A DNA stretch of 18,038 nt from Proteobacteria bacterium UBA1673 (GTDB lineage Bacteria > Pseudomonadota > Gammaproteobacteria > Comchoanobacterales > Comchoanobacteraceae), in contig DCKN01000020.1 of NCBI GenBank assembly GCA_002320385.1, forward strand, positions 1-18,038. The letters run 5' to 3'. Within the stretch, counting starts at the first letter, position 1, and each line of letters opens with the position of its first letter. Made by a program: the position numbers and the translations under genes. Shown here piece by piece: positions 7,687 to 15,260 of this stretch. The notes below the pieces were generated by a model, which did no database searches, was not told where the DNA came from, and was given only the letters and a program-made list of their open reading frames with translations.

Positions 7687-8487
7687 CTAATCTCCGTTAT
7701 TGATCACGCGTAAACACCCAAGATCATAGGTAGCAATTAACGGTGCATGATCTGAGAATATTGGTTCTTTCGCAACAGATGCTGACACCATCGCATCACG
7801 CCAATGCGGGCTTGCCACTTGATAATCAATCCGCCACCCAGTATTATTTTTTCTTGCCTGACCCCGATAAGACCACCACGTATACTCAGTTTTCTCTGGA
7901 TATAATGTTCGATAAACATCCAGCCAACCTGAATCGAAAAACACCTGATCCAACCATGCTCGCTCTTCTGGCAAAAAGCCTGAATGATCCTGATTTTGGC
8001 GCCAATTCTTCAAATCGTTTTTCGTATGAGCAATATTCCAGTCCCCACAAATAATACAGGGCAAGTCGTCTGAAATCGTTTGTTGCAAATAATGCTTGAA
8101 GAACCAATCCAACATTTGCATTTTAATGCCTTGACGCTCGGGTCCACTGGTACCACTTGGTAGATACAATGAAACTAATTTAAACTTAGGGAAAGTACAT
8201 TCAATAAATCGACCTTCCGCATCCATCACCTCGTGGCCAATCAACGTCTTCACAGCCACAGGAGCATGCTTCGTAAATATACCCACGCCAGAATAGCCTT
8301 TTTTTTGCGCGTCAGCAAAATAGCCTTCAAACCCATCCAGTGTCAAGCACGCTTTCAAACCGTCGTTCATTTGTGCCTTAGTTTCTTGCACACAAATACA
8401 GTCTATGCCCTGAGCATCAACCCAGTCATAAAACCCTTTTCGGTGTGCTGCTCGAATACCATTCATATTGAATGAAATAATCTTCAA
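7687..8487 (-). CDS. xthA: Exodeoxyribonuclease III
   Basis: DNA-repair 3'-5' exonuclease and AP endonuclease of the EEP superfamily; 266 residues, the usual length. Catalytic residues are all present: N7/N9 region, E35 in QETK, Y108, D149 and N151 in GDWNIAH, D221 in WRIDY, and D246-H247 in FSDHAP. The start is a TTG at 8487. An AGGAG lies 5 nt upstream, and the next ATG (8 codons on) would cut into the conserved first beta-strand M-K-I-I-S-F-N. Its promoter must lie in the 194-nt gap shared with the divergent CfaS-like gene. TTGAAA with a TAATGT 15 nt later is a weak candidate there. Confidence 0.97.
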   Translation of the reverse strand: MKIISFNMNGIRAAHRKGFYDWVDAQGIDCICVQETKAQMNDGLKACLTLDGFEGYFADAQKKGYSGVGIFTKHAPVAVKTLIGHEVMDAEGRFIECTFPKFKLVSLYLPSGTSGPERQGIKMQMLDWFFKHYLQQTISDDLPCIICGDWNIAHTKNDLKNWRQNQDHSGFLPEERAWLDQVFFDSGWLDVYRTLYPEKTEYTWWSYRGQARKNNTGWRIDYQVASPHWRDAMVSASVAKEPIFSDHAPLIATYDLGCLRVINNGD

Positions 8488-8492
8488 TCCAG

Positions 8493-8497
8493 CTCCT
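8493..8497 (-). promoter_or_regulatory. Shine-Dalgarno fixing the TTG start of xthA
   Basis: AGGAG on the minus strand, 5 nt before TTG at 8487. It is the main reason to accept a TTG start for xthA over the internal ATG. Confidence 0.7.
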
Positions 8498-8681
8498 AAA
8501 ATCTTTTTTACTACACATTATTCAGAGTAACATAGTTTCAATTGCAGGCCTATATTACGAGACCAATTTGTCACTTTGTTTATCAGTTTCTGTTAATCAG
8601 ATACTTAATACATAGCGCTTGAACTTTTGAAAAAATCATGCCATGGTTGATTGATAACACATAGATGGAATCACAAACCAC

Positions 8682-9779
8682 ATGGCTGTCGAGCAACTTC
8701 AAACCTTCCTTGAAGCTTTCAGTAACTCGCATCATACAACACGCACCGTGGTCGTATGCCCGAATGGCGAAACATTTCAGTTTGGCCAAAGTGATAACCG
8801 TGAACCACTCATGCTCTATATAAAAAATCTTGAGATGATTCAGATGTGTACCCGTAATTATATCGAAGGACTTGAATCAAGCTATCTACACGGCTATTGG
8901 GACTGCAACAACATACCCGGATTATTATCACTTCCATTTAATCAACAATCGCGACGACGACGATCACCAACTTATCTAAAAAAGTACCTTCATAATCCGT
9001 TAAGCGCCAAAAATATCAAAAACTTCCCCCAAGATGCGCAACGCATCGAATCACTCAATCTTGAATTCAACGCAGCATGGCTTGATCCTAGCTTATCAGC
9101 AACGATCGCACACTTTAAATCTGGCAAAAAAGATCCACTCTACATTGCCCAACAGCGAAGATTACAAACGCTACTGAAAATTTTACAGCAACGGCACGCG
9201 CTATCAATACTGGAAACAAATGCATGCTGGGGTGCTTTTACTGAAAAAGCTTGTCTCCATCACGATCTCACGCTAACCACGCTGAGTCAACAACATGCCG
9301 AGTTTTGTAAAAATCGATTACAAAATATTCCATTCCCCATCAACTACCAGATCAAAACAGATAAACTCAATCCACACGCATACAATCAGTTCGACGCCAT
9401 CGTCAGTATGCTGCCGCAACTATCTACTAAGTCAGAGTGCCAACAATTCTTCAAATACATCAACACACATCTTAAAAAGCATGGCATCGCATGTTTACAA
9501 TTAGTCACTGATGCGACGATTCCTCACCATACGATAGGCAAACTAATGCTCAAAATGGGCTTTCGCATCCTTGAGCATCAAACCATCAACCGAGACGCTG
9601 CTAAGACTTATCGGTATTGGCTAAATAATTTCTCAGCAAACTTTTCACAACTTGAAAAAATGGGTTTCAGCAAACCATTTTTACGACAATGGAAATACCA
9701 TTTATCAGCAATCGCCCATTATTTTTCCACCGAACACTTGCAAGCCAGGGATTATGTCATTGAAAAAATTTCCGAATAA
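8682..9779 (+). CDS. Cyclopropane-fatty-acid synthase family protein, probably catalytically inactive
   Basis: A 365-residue protein with the CfaS layout. The N-terminal domain has E-S-S-Y-L-H-G-Y-W-D (about 65-74; usually EaYmeGxwd). A linker carries L-D-P-S-L-S-A-T-I-A-H-F (134-145, matching LDPTMTYSCAYF), then a Rossmann core. The C-terminal helical region is typical: Y-W-L-N-N-F-S-A-N-F, then F-L-R-Q-W-K-Y-H-L, ending A-R-D-Y-V-I-E-K. Active-site motifs are lost. The SAM loop LDIGCGWG reads LETNACWG (177-184), the catalytic Cys is Ile142, the MFEHV element reads MLPQL (243-247), and the usual His of the LLHTIG strand is Gln273. The hydrophobic core and full frame are intact, so it is not a random pseudogene. 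A substrate-binding or regulatory role is possible. No good Shine-Dalgarno precedes the ATG. It diverges from xthA and converges on sufT. Confidence 0.75.
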   Translation: MAVEQLQTFLEAFSNSHHTTRTVVVCPNGETFQFGQSDNREPLMLYIKNLEMIQMCTRNYIEGLESSYLHGYWDCNNIPGLLSLPFNQQSRRRRSPTYLKKYLHNPLSAKNIKNFPQDAQRIESLNLEFNAAWLDPSLSATIAHFKSGKKDPLYIAQQRRLQTLLKILQQRHALSILETNACWGAFTEKACLHHDLTLTTLSQQHAEFCKNRLQNIPFPINYQIKTDKLNPHAYNQFDAIVSMLPQLSTKSECQQFFKYINTHLKKHGIACLQLVTDATIPHHTIGKLMLKMGFRILEHQTINRDAAKTYRYWLNNFSANFSQLEKMGFSKPFLRQWKYHLSAIAHYFSTEHLQARDYVIEKISE

Positions 9780-9798
9780 AAGAGAAAGCAAACAGCTA

Positions 9799-9815
9799 AG
9801 TCATAAACATTGACT
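9799..9815. terminator. Weak hairpin between the convergent CfaS-like gene and sufT
   Basis: AGTCA and TGACT are separated by a 7-nt loop in the 51-nt gap between two converging genes. A T-rich tract follows on the minus strand, where it would serve the suf genes. The stem is only 5 bp, so it is a marginal call. Confidence 0.2.
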
Positions 9816-9830
9816 CGACCAATATTACCA

Positions 9831-10397
9831 TCACATCAAACCAAGTTTTAACTTGGCGGCCTCAGACATGTGTTCCCGAGACCATGGCGGTTCAAATACC
9901 AACTCAACAGTTACTTGTTCTATACCATCTATTTTATGAACTTTTCGTTTAACCTCTTCGATAATAACAGGCCCCATCCCACAAGTCGGCGACGTGAGTG
10001 TCATGGTTACATAAGCATGGTGCTGGGATTCATCGGAATGATTCTTAGACAAATTTAAGTCATAAATAAGACCCAGATCGACAATATCCACTGGAATCTC
10101 AGGGTCATAACATTGATGCATCTGATGCCAACACTTTTCCTCAAGCGTCGCACGCTCATCAAACAATACAGGGTTTTCCTCGGCTTCATCATAGGGATCC
10201 ATGCCAAGCGCATCACGATCTTCAGCAAGCACTAAGACGAGATTCCCTTGTACCTCCAAGGTAAAATTCCCACCTAAGGCCTGGGTGATTCTCACAGCTG
10301 AGCCTTGCGGTAACGTCAATGGGTGCGCATGGGGAATTAACAAGGCATCACAATCGCGCTCTATCAATATTGTTTGCCCTACAGATCGATTAACCAT
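9831..10397 (-). CDS. sufT: SufT, Fe-S cluster maturation protein (MIP18/DUF59 domain)
   Basis: A 188-residue member of the SufT family, an accessory factor for maturing iron-sulfur proteins. The N-terminal third (1-75) is the SufT-specific extension. The MIP18/PaaD-like domain follows: D-P-E-I-P-V-D-I-V-D-L-G-L-I-Y (98-112), T-S-P-T-C-G-M-G (135-142, with conserved Cys139) and F-E-P-P-W-S (168-173). It lies 12 nt after sufA in the same direction and closes the suf run before a convergent gene. Confidence in family is high; the molecular mechanism of SufT is only partly known. Confidence 0.94.
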   Translation of the reverse strand: MVNRSVGQTILIERDCDALLIPHAHPLTLPQGSAVRITQALGGNFTLEVQGNLVLVLAEDRDALGMDPYDEAEENPVLFDERATLEEKCWHQMHQCYDPEIPVDIVDLGLIYDLNLSKNHSDESQHHAYVTMTLTSPTCGMGPVIIEEVKRKVHKIDGIEQVTVELVFEPPWSREHMSEAAKLKLGLM

Positions 10398-10409
10398 TAC
10401 TAGTCTCTA

Positions 10410-10757
10410 CTAAACTAAAATCTCAACACTATCACCACAGCCACAGGCCATACGAACATTTGGGTTATCAAAAACAGCCTTAGTCTCTAGCTGAGATCGA
10501 GTATAGTCTAATTGACTTCCACGTAATCGAGACACACTTTCCAAAGGAATATAAAGCGTTAGGTTCTTTGATACAGCCTGGGAAACAACATCATTCGGCA
10601 CAGCTTTGCAAGGCTCAACGCGATACATATAACCTGCACAACCAGCTTTTTCAAGCGCAATCACCACCCCGCAAGCGACTTGCTTTGCAACCAACTTTTC
10701 AAGATAGTTTTTTGCAAACGGGGTCAAACGAATCAGTTCTATTTGTTTGTGGTCCAT
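10410..10757 (-). CDS. sufA: A-type iron-sulfur carrier protein (SufA/IscA/ErpA family)
   Basis: A 115-residue HesB-like carrier that takes a cluster from the SufBCD scaffold to target apoproteins. The three cluster-binding cysteines are in place: C40 (A-G-C-A-G-Y) and C105/C107 in the C-terminal A-C-G-C-G. The start is well supported by GAGG 6 nt before the ATG. It lies 14 nt after sufU and 12 nt before sufT. The name SufA follows from position; ErpA or IscA cannot be excluded by motifs alone, since all share the C-x(n)-C-G-C pattern. Confidence 0.92.
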   Translation of the reverse strand: MDHKQIELIRLTPFAKNYLEKLVAKQVACGVVIALEKAGCAGYMYRVEPCKAVPNDVVSQAVSKNLTLYIPLESVSRLRGSQLDYTRSQLETKAVFDNPNVRMACGCGDSVEILV

Positions 10758-10771
10758 ATTAATCCTCGGTA

Positions 10772-11257
10772 CTACTCAGTCTTGATTGGCTCGCTACCAC
10801 CTTCAACCACAGCGGCCATGGTATGCCAAGCACAAGTTGCACATTTTACCCGCATTGGAAAATTTTTCACACCTGCTATCACTTGAATACGACGCATATT
10901 GGCAATATCCTCAGGGGCTGAAAAAGCATCGATAGTAGATAAATCAACCGCCTCCCCAGCAAGTAAACGCTTGAGATAATCAAATGCCTCATAAAAATAA
11001 GCGCTATCTTTTTTTTGCAAAGCAACCATCATTAATGAAGCTGACGCTACCGATATCGCACACCCATCTCCCGTAAAAGATAGGGCCTGAAAGGTTTTTC
11101 GATCGACAGCATAATCGCAATACACATGAATTTTATCGCCACAGAGAGGGTTAAAGCACACTTGATCGATCTGCGCATGCTCAGGTTGAGAAAAATGACG
11201 GGGATTGCGCCCATGGTCCAAAATCACCTGTTGATACAAAGCTTGTAAATTTGTCAT
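10772..11257 (-). CDS. sufU: SufU, sulfur-transfer partner of SufS
   Basis: A 161-residue IscU-fold protein of the SufU type. SufU accepts persulfide sulfur from SufS through a zinc site. Zinc-site residues are visible: C39-G-D41, C66 in G-D-G-C-A-I-S, and C139 in K-C-A-T. An extra Cys lies at 142. The roughly 20-residue insertion between the second and third cysteines, and the missing scaffold-type lysine/histidine signature, separate it from IscU. Its ATG overlaps the sufS TGA by 4 nt (ATGA), implying translational coupling and a paired function. No SufE is seen, so SufU is the likely sulfur acceptor. Confidence 0.93.
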   Translation of the reverse strand: MTNLQALYQQVILDHGRNPRHFSQPEHAQIDQVCFNPLCGDKIHVYCDYAVDRKTFQALSFTGDGCAISVASASLMMVALQKKDSAYFYEAFDYLKRLLAGEAVDLSTIDAFSAPEDIANMRRIQVIAGVKNFPMRVKCATCAWHTMAAVVEGGSEPIKTE

Positions 11258-12510
11258 GCGAACAGCTCCTCAGCTATTTCAAGACCTTTGACAAGTGCAT
11301 CGATATCCGTTGCGTCATTATAAAATGACAACGATGCTCTCGTCGTTGCAGGCACATCTAAGTACCGATGTAGCGGCATGGCACAGTGATGCCCTGCTCT
11401 GACTGCCACACCCTCACTATCCAGTATTGTGGCTAAATCATGCGGATGAATCACCTCGTGCGTAAATGAGACAACTGGAACTTTTTTTTCTGCGTGACCA
11501 TGAATTTTTAGTTTAGGGAAACCCTGCAGACGGTCATGCAAAAGGCGCTGCAAATTCAACTTGTGTAAACGCACTGCATCCAAATCCAATGACTGTAAAT
11601 ATCGGAAAGCTGCAGCCCAAGCAATGGTCTCAGCAATTGCTGGTGTTCCAGCCTCAAAACGCATAGGCGGAGGTAAAAAGGTAGAACGCTCAAACTCAAC
11701 AGTTTCTATCATGCTTCCACCAGTTTGATAAGGCCGCATCATCTCTAATAAATCTGGTCGTCCATACAAGAGACCAACGCCTGATGGAGCATAACACTTA
11801 TGTGCTGATGCGACATAAAAATCACAGTCAATCAGTGACACGTCAACAGCAATCTGAGGACATGCCTGCGCACCATCAATCAATACCTTAGCGCCAACAG
11901 CGTGCGCCATCTCCGTCATAGTTTTCACAGGATTAATGGTACCTAAAACATTTGATACGTGAGTGAATGCGACCATACAAGTTTTATCACTCAATAATTT
12001 GGCATAGGCTTCTAAATCCAGCGCACCACTTTCATCCAGAGGCACATAACGAATAATCAGCTCTTTCTCTTCTGCCAGCATTTGCCAGGGCACAATATTG
12101 GCATGGTGTTCCATGACTGTGAGTAAAATCTCATCACCAGGCTTACAGACCGTCGCAACATAGCTCGCTGCAACCATATTGATGGCTTCAGTAGCCCCAT
12201 GTGTCAATACCAATTGATCAGGATAGCAACTACCAATAAACTCAGCAATCGTACGTCGACTCGACTCATAGGCATCTGTTGCAAGCTCACTTAACCCGTA
12301 AATCCCACGGTGGACATTGGCATTCTCAGACGCATAAAACTGCGTAAGAGCGTCCAACACAGCCTGCGGCTTTTGACTTGTTGCTGCGCTATCAAGATAC
12401 ACCAACGGTTTACCAGACTGAGTCGATGTTCGTAAAATAGGAAAATCAGCACGCCATTGTGCAATATGTGATTCAGAGACTGACTCGTTTTCTTTCATTA
12501 TAGATACCAT
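11254..12510 (-). CDS. sufS: Cysteine desulfurase SufS (group II)
   Basis: PLP enzyme that releases sulfur from L-cysteine as a persulfide. In the 418-residue frame, K238 in S-A-H-K is the PLP lysine and D212 in I-D-G-A-Q binds the pyridine. E134-H135-H136 lies over the cofactor. C376 in R-A-G-H-H-C-A-M-P is the catalytic cysteine, in the short-loop form of SufS rather than the IscS form. Two starts are possible: ATG at 12510 or at 12498. Neither has a strong Shine-Dalgarno, and the conserved region begins later. A promoter at 12536-12564 gives a leader of about 19 nt to the first ATG. It is separated from sufD by the large membrane-protein gene but coupled to sufU by a 4-nt overlap. Confidence 0.96.
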   Translation of the reverse strand: MVSIMKENESVSESHIAQWRADFPILRTSTQSGKPLVYLDSAATSQKPQAVLDALTQFYASENANVHRGIYGLSELATDAYESSRRTIAEFIGSCYPDQLVLTHGATEAINMVAASYVATVCKPGDEILLTVMEHHANIVPWQMLAEEKELIIRYVPLDESGALDLEAYAKLLSDKTCMVAFTHVSNVLGTINPVKTMTEMAHAVGAKVLIDGAQACPQIAVDVSLIDCDFYVASAHKCYAPSGVGLLYGRPDLLEMMRPYQTGGSMIETVEFERSTFLPPPMRFEAGTPAIAETIAWAAAFRYLQSLDLDAVRLHKLNLQRLLHDRLQGFPKLKIHGHAEKKVPVVSFTHEVIHPHDLATILDSEGVAVRAGHHCAMPLHRYLDVPATTRASLSFYNDATDIDALVKGLEIAEELFA

Positions 12511-12795
12511 TTATGCGTATAGTCACGAGACATCTAAAGTAACACAAAGTTGCTACATTCTCAATTCTTCCATAAAAATCAATAAAGAAAACAACATACA
12601 TCGCACATTATCTTCCAAAAAAGCATCGTGGCAGATACAGGATCAAGGCTGAACGACCATCCAAACCAGAATGCTATTATTGGCGACGTCCGACCATGGA
12701 AACACCTAAAGGACTTAGTAATCCATAGGCAATGCGCAGTCATCACTCATTTCAGAAAATATATATTGATTACATCCAATGACTAAAATAGATCG
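12511..12795. other. Intergenic region between the membrane-protein gene and sufS
   Basis: 285 nt with no supported gene. The sufS-proximal part carries the candidate sufS promoter. The middle holds a minus-strand open stretch of 20 codons (12677-12739) without a standard start and ending in G-R-R-Q, probably chance. No IscR-, SufR- or Fur-type operator is recognised. The length contrasts with the 0-60 nt spacing elsewhere in the suf run and marks a transcriptional break. Confidence 0.55.
12536..12564 (-). promoter_or_regulatory. Candidate sufS-U-A-T promoter
   Basis: On the minus strand TTGAGA (12559-12564) and TACTTT (12536-12541) are 17 nt apart, with TGT directly before the -10 (extended -10). 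Transcription would start near 12529, about 19 nt before the sufS ATG. The -35 is good and the -10 weak. The geometry and position support it. Confidence 0.5.
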
Positions 12796-15189
12796 CTAAG
12801 ACAGATCAGGATCAATAGGCGTCATTTCAATATCCAATAATGGATCTATCTCTGTGGCAACCGGTATATCATTCTCATCATCAGAACTCGAACCTAAAGA
12901 ACGGTCAACTCTTGAAGAAGGCAATAATCGAGAAGCAGCGTATTCATCAGAAGATACTGGCCGCGCATGAGGCAAAAGCGGGTCGCTTTCCGAAGCATAT
13001 GGTGGCGCAGATGGTTCAACTGATGAAGGGTTAATGGGCGGACGGGAAGATTGGCCACCTTCAGGCTTAAGCGCAAGATTTTCCCGAGCACGCGCATCCA
13101 ACCATCTAAAATACTCCGGCACAACATGAAAACAAACATAAATCATTGCTGCAACAAACAAAACGCTGACGACATGCAAGACATAAGTGATCGATGCAGC
13201 CTGCCATGACATGCCTGAGCTGAGTGCCAAACCAAGTTGCACACTGGACACAAACATTGTGATCAAGAAAGCCAGCGCAGCACCCAAAAACAACCACTCT
13301 GAAAAACTATCGATACGAGGTTTAAAACGACGCTGCAACGCATCCCAATCCACACGCATCCAGCATTGCTGAGCGGTTAGTAAAAGATTAACAGCACACC
13401 AGGCTGTAACAAACCACACCGCAGCATTAAACGTCATTAACGGTGCCATTTGCGCAAAAGAATAGCGTAGGGGCATAAAAATCCACCAGTGCCCCAATGC
13501 ATAACGTATACCAGACCATACAACACTCAACCCGATGATTTGCCCAACCATAGCTAGCATACGAAACACAAACTGAAGCCCAGTATAACGAAAAAACAAG
13601 TGGCAAATATGACTTACACCGCTACTCATCCAATGAGGAATCATCGGAATGCGATGACAATAGTTAGTGACCACAAAGGCAATGCCAACCCCCTGCTCAG
13701 ATAACACACACACCCACTCCGGGTAACCTCGACGCCGTAACCACGCGGAACAATTCTCCGCATTTAAATCAACATAGGATTTTGTAAACATAGAAGATAA
13801 GCAGTGGTTTGAAAAAGTTAAAACCGGGACTGCCAATGGGGCTAAGCCAGCAATAAATGGATTTGTAGGTTTCAAGCCATATAAGGTTGGCATCATAGGA
13901 AAGGCTGCATACAAACACAAGACAAGCACCAACACTGACATAAAATCCCTGAAAATCACTTCAATTTTAGCTTGCCGTTCAGGCGCATCCTCAGCATGAC
14001 TCAAGTGACGAATAACCACCGACTGTAACCATGGCAGATGCACGAATGTCCCATCCTCTTTTTGCAAAGAGGATGAATTTAACAACATCATCAACATGGG
14101 AGCAACCGTAAACGGCAAGGCAAAACACGCCAGCGACCACAGAAAATCCAATGTACGATGATGCACGAGCAATGACGGCACGACTAAGAAAGCCCTGACC
14201 GTCTCGATTGGCTGAAACCCAGCATAAGTTGATAAACACAAGTAACCAATCACCGCACGACACAAGCCAAACGAAGATACCAAACCCAGAGTACCCAGAA
14301 GACCTGTAAAGCGGCTTCGGCATGGAATAAATGCACGAGCGCGACCGTTCCAAATCTGACGGTACAATATAATCTGCTTCCAGTGATAACCAACACGCAT
14401 AATATCGCGAATGACATAGTGAAATAACTGGTAGGTATTTTGAACCGCAACGACCATGTAAAATATTGGCCAAACATAAGCGTAAGGAAAGAAAGGAGCA
14501 ATGATCGCAGCAATGACAGTCACGATGACTATATCGCACAAAACATGCGTCGAAGAACGACCAAAACATCGTTGCCGCAACGCTTGAATAGACTCAATCC
14601 ATTCTCGATAACTAATTTCTAGACCTGATAAGTTCGAACGATCTTCGACACAGAGAGTAATGGCTTTTGCACGAAGACCCAGTAAACCCTGAATCAAAGT
14701 GCCACAACCCATCACCACTAACCAAGGCGTTTGCGCATAGAGTTGATTCGTTTGCATCAACAGGATCCCATACCGTGTTGCCGCGACAGCAGTAACACAT
14801 TTCACAAGCGTATCAAACGCCAAAAGAATGGTGCCACGATGCCTGGCACGTGTTCTAAAAAGTTCTGCTTGACAAAAATCATCATGATCAGAAGCGCTAA
14901 TTAAGGCTGCATAGCCAAAGCTGGCATTGATGCCTGATAATTTAAATAGCAGCCAAAAATTTGATGAAAAAAACGCGATATTTTGCCACGGGGCAGAAAA
15001 AAATGCTAAGCACTGAAACCAAGCGCTTCGAGCGAACAGCATTGATGCTTGCGCAACCAATAACATCCAGTTGAGTAAAAGAGGAGACATCCACAAACTC
15101 AACACTATCAAATAGAGACTGGCCCAAAATAGATTGACGCGATTCACCAGACGATTGTCATTGTCAGGCGCTGATGGAGCAGCACGCAT
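12796..15189 (-). CDS. Large polytopic membrane protein of unknown family, inserted between sufD and sufS
   Basis: I do not recognise a family. The 797-residue product has roughly a dozen to fifteen hydrophobic segments between residues 19 and 692, rich in Trp, Phe and Cys. A hydrophilic, Pro/Ser/Asp-rich tail of about 100 residues follows (about 698-797). The N-terminus carries PSAP at 5-8. The tail carries PSAP at 726-729, ESDPLL at 734-739, an acidic Ser/Asp patch near 767-773 and EIDPLL at 780-785, and ends D-P-D-L-S. These match eukaryotic late-domain (P[ST]AP) and acidic dileucine ([DE]xxxL[LI]) patterns, which could also occur by chance. I prefer ATG 15189 to the in-frame GTG at 15201, since the promoter at 15216-15244 would leave only about 8 nt before that GTG. 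There is no clear Shine-Dalgarno. It has no evident role in Fe-S assembly; a transporter or a secreted multi-pass effector are the alternatives. Confidence 0.85.
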   Translation of the reverse strand: MRAAPSAPDNDNRLVNRVNLFWASLYLIVLSLWMSPLLLNWMLLVAQASMLFARSAWFQCLAFFSAPWQNIAFFSSNFWLLFKLSGINASFGYAALISASDHDDFCQAELFRTRARHRGTILLAFDTLVKCVTAVAATRYGILLMQTNQLYAQTPWLVVMGCGTLIQGLLGLRAKAITLCVEDRSNLSGLEISYREWIESIQALRQRCFGRSSTHVLCDIVIVTVIAAIIAPFFPYAYVWPIFYMVVAVQNTYQLFHYVIRDIMRVGYHWKQIILYRQIWNGRARAFIPCRSRFTGLLGTLGLVSSFGLCRAVIGYLCLSTYAGFQPIETVRAFLVVPSLLVHHRTLDFLWSLACFALPFTVAPMLMMLLNSSSLQKEDGTFVHLPWLQSVVIRHLSHAEDAPERQAKIEVIFRDFMSVLVLVLCLYAAFPMMPTLYGLKPTNPFIAGLAPLAVPVLTFSNHCLSSMFTKSYVDLNAENCSAWLRRRGYPEWVCVLSEQGVGIAFVVTNYCHRIPMIPHWMSSGVSHICHLFFRYTGLQFVFRMLAMVGQIIGLSVVWSGIRYALGHWWIFMPLRYSFAQMAPLMTFNAAVWFVTAWCAVNLLLTAQQCWMRVDWDALQRRFKPRIDSFSEWLFLGAALAFLITMFVSSVQLGLALSSGMSWQAASITYVLHVVSVLFVAAMIYVCFHVVPEYFRWLDARARENLALKPEGGQSSRPPINPSSVEPSAPPYASESDPLLPHARPVSSDEYAASRLLPSSRVDRSLGSSSDDENDIPVATEIDPLLDIEMTPIDPDLS

Positions 15190-15206
15190 AAGCAAACACA
15201 CTTTTT

Positions 15207-15224
15207 ATTGTGTCAATTGTATCA
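15207..15224. repeat. Tandem 9-bp direct repeat over the membrane-protein promoter
   Basis: ATTGTGTCA (15207-15215) and ATTGTATCA (15216-15224), read on the plus strand, are adjacent and differ at one base. They cover the -10 box and the start point of the promoter at 15216-15244, the place where a repressor or dimeric regulator could bind. It may be chance in AT-rich DNA. Confidence 0.4.
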
Positions 15225-15244
15225 AAAATCAGTTATTAATACAA
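15216..15244 (-). promoter_or_regulatory. Promoter of the large membrane-protein gene
   Basis: On the minus strand TTGTAT (15239-15244) and TACAAT (15216-15221) are separated by 17 nt, and TGA precedes the -10, making an extended -10. Transcription would start near 15209, about 20 nt before ATG 15189. It lies in the 71-nt gap after the sufD stop and allows the gene to be expressed independently of suf. Confidence 0.6.
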
Positions 15245-15260
15245 TGCTAAATATTACCGC

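Noticed and set aside
10772..11257. IscU rather than SufU
   Set aside because: The insertion between the second and third cysteines, the zinc-type C-G-D motif and the 4-nt overlap with sufS fit SufU; IscU-specific signatures are missing.
12677..12739. A 20-codon minus-strand stretch ending in G-R-R-Q in the gap before sufS, possibly a peptide or gene remnant
   Set aside because: It begins at CTG directly after a stop, has no Shine-Dalgarno, and is too short to distinguish from chance.
13991..14569. A 192-codon open frame on the minus strand inside the membrane-protein gene
   Set aside because: It lies in another frame of a longer continuous frame that has clear membrane-segment periodicity. 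It shows no recognisable domain and no ribosome binding site evidence, so it is treated as a shadow frame.
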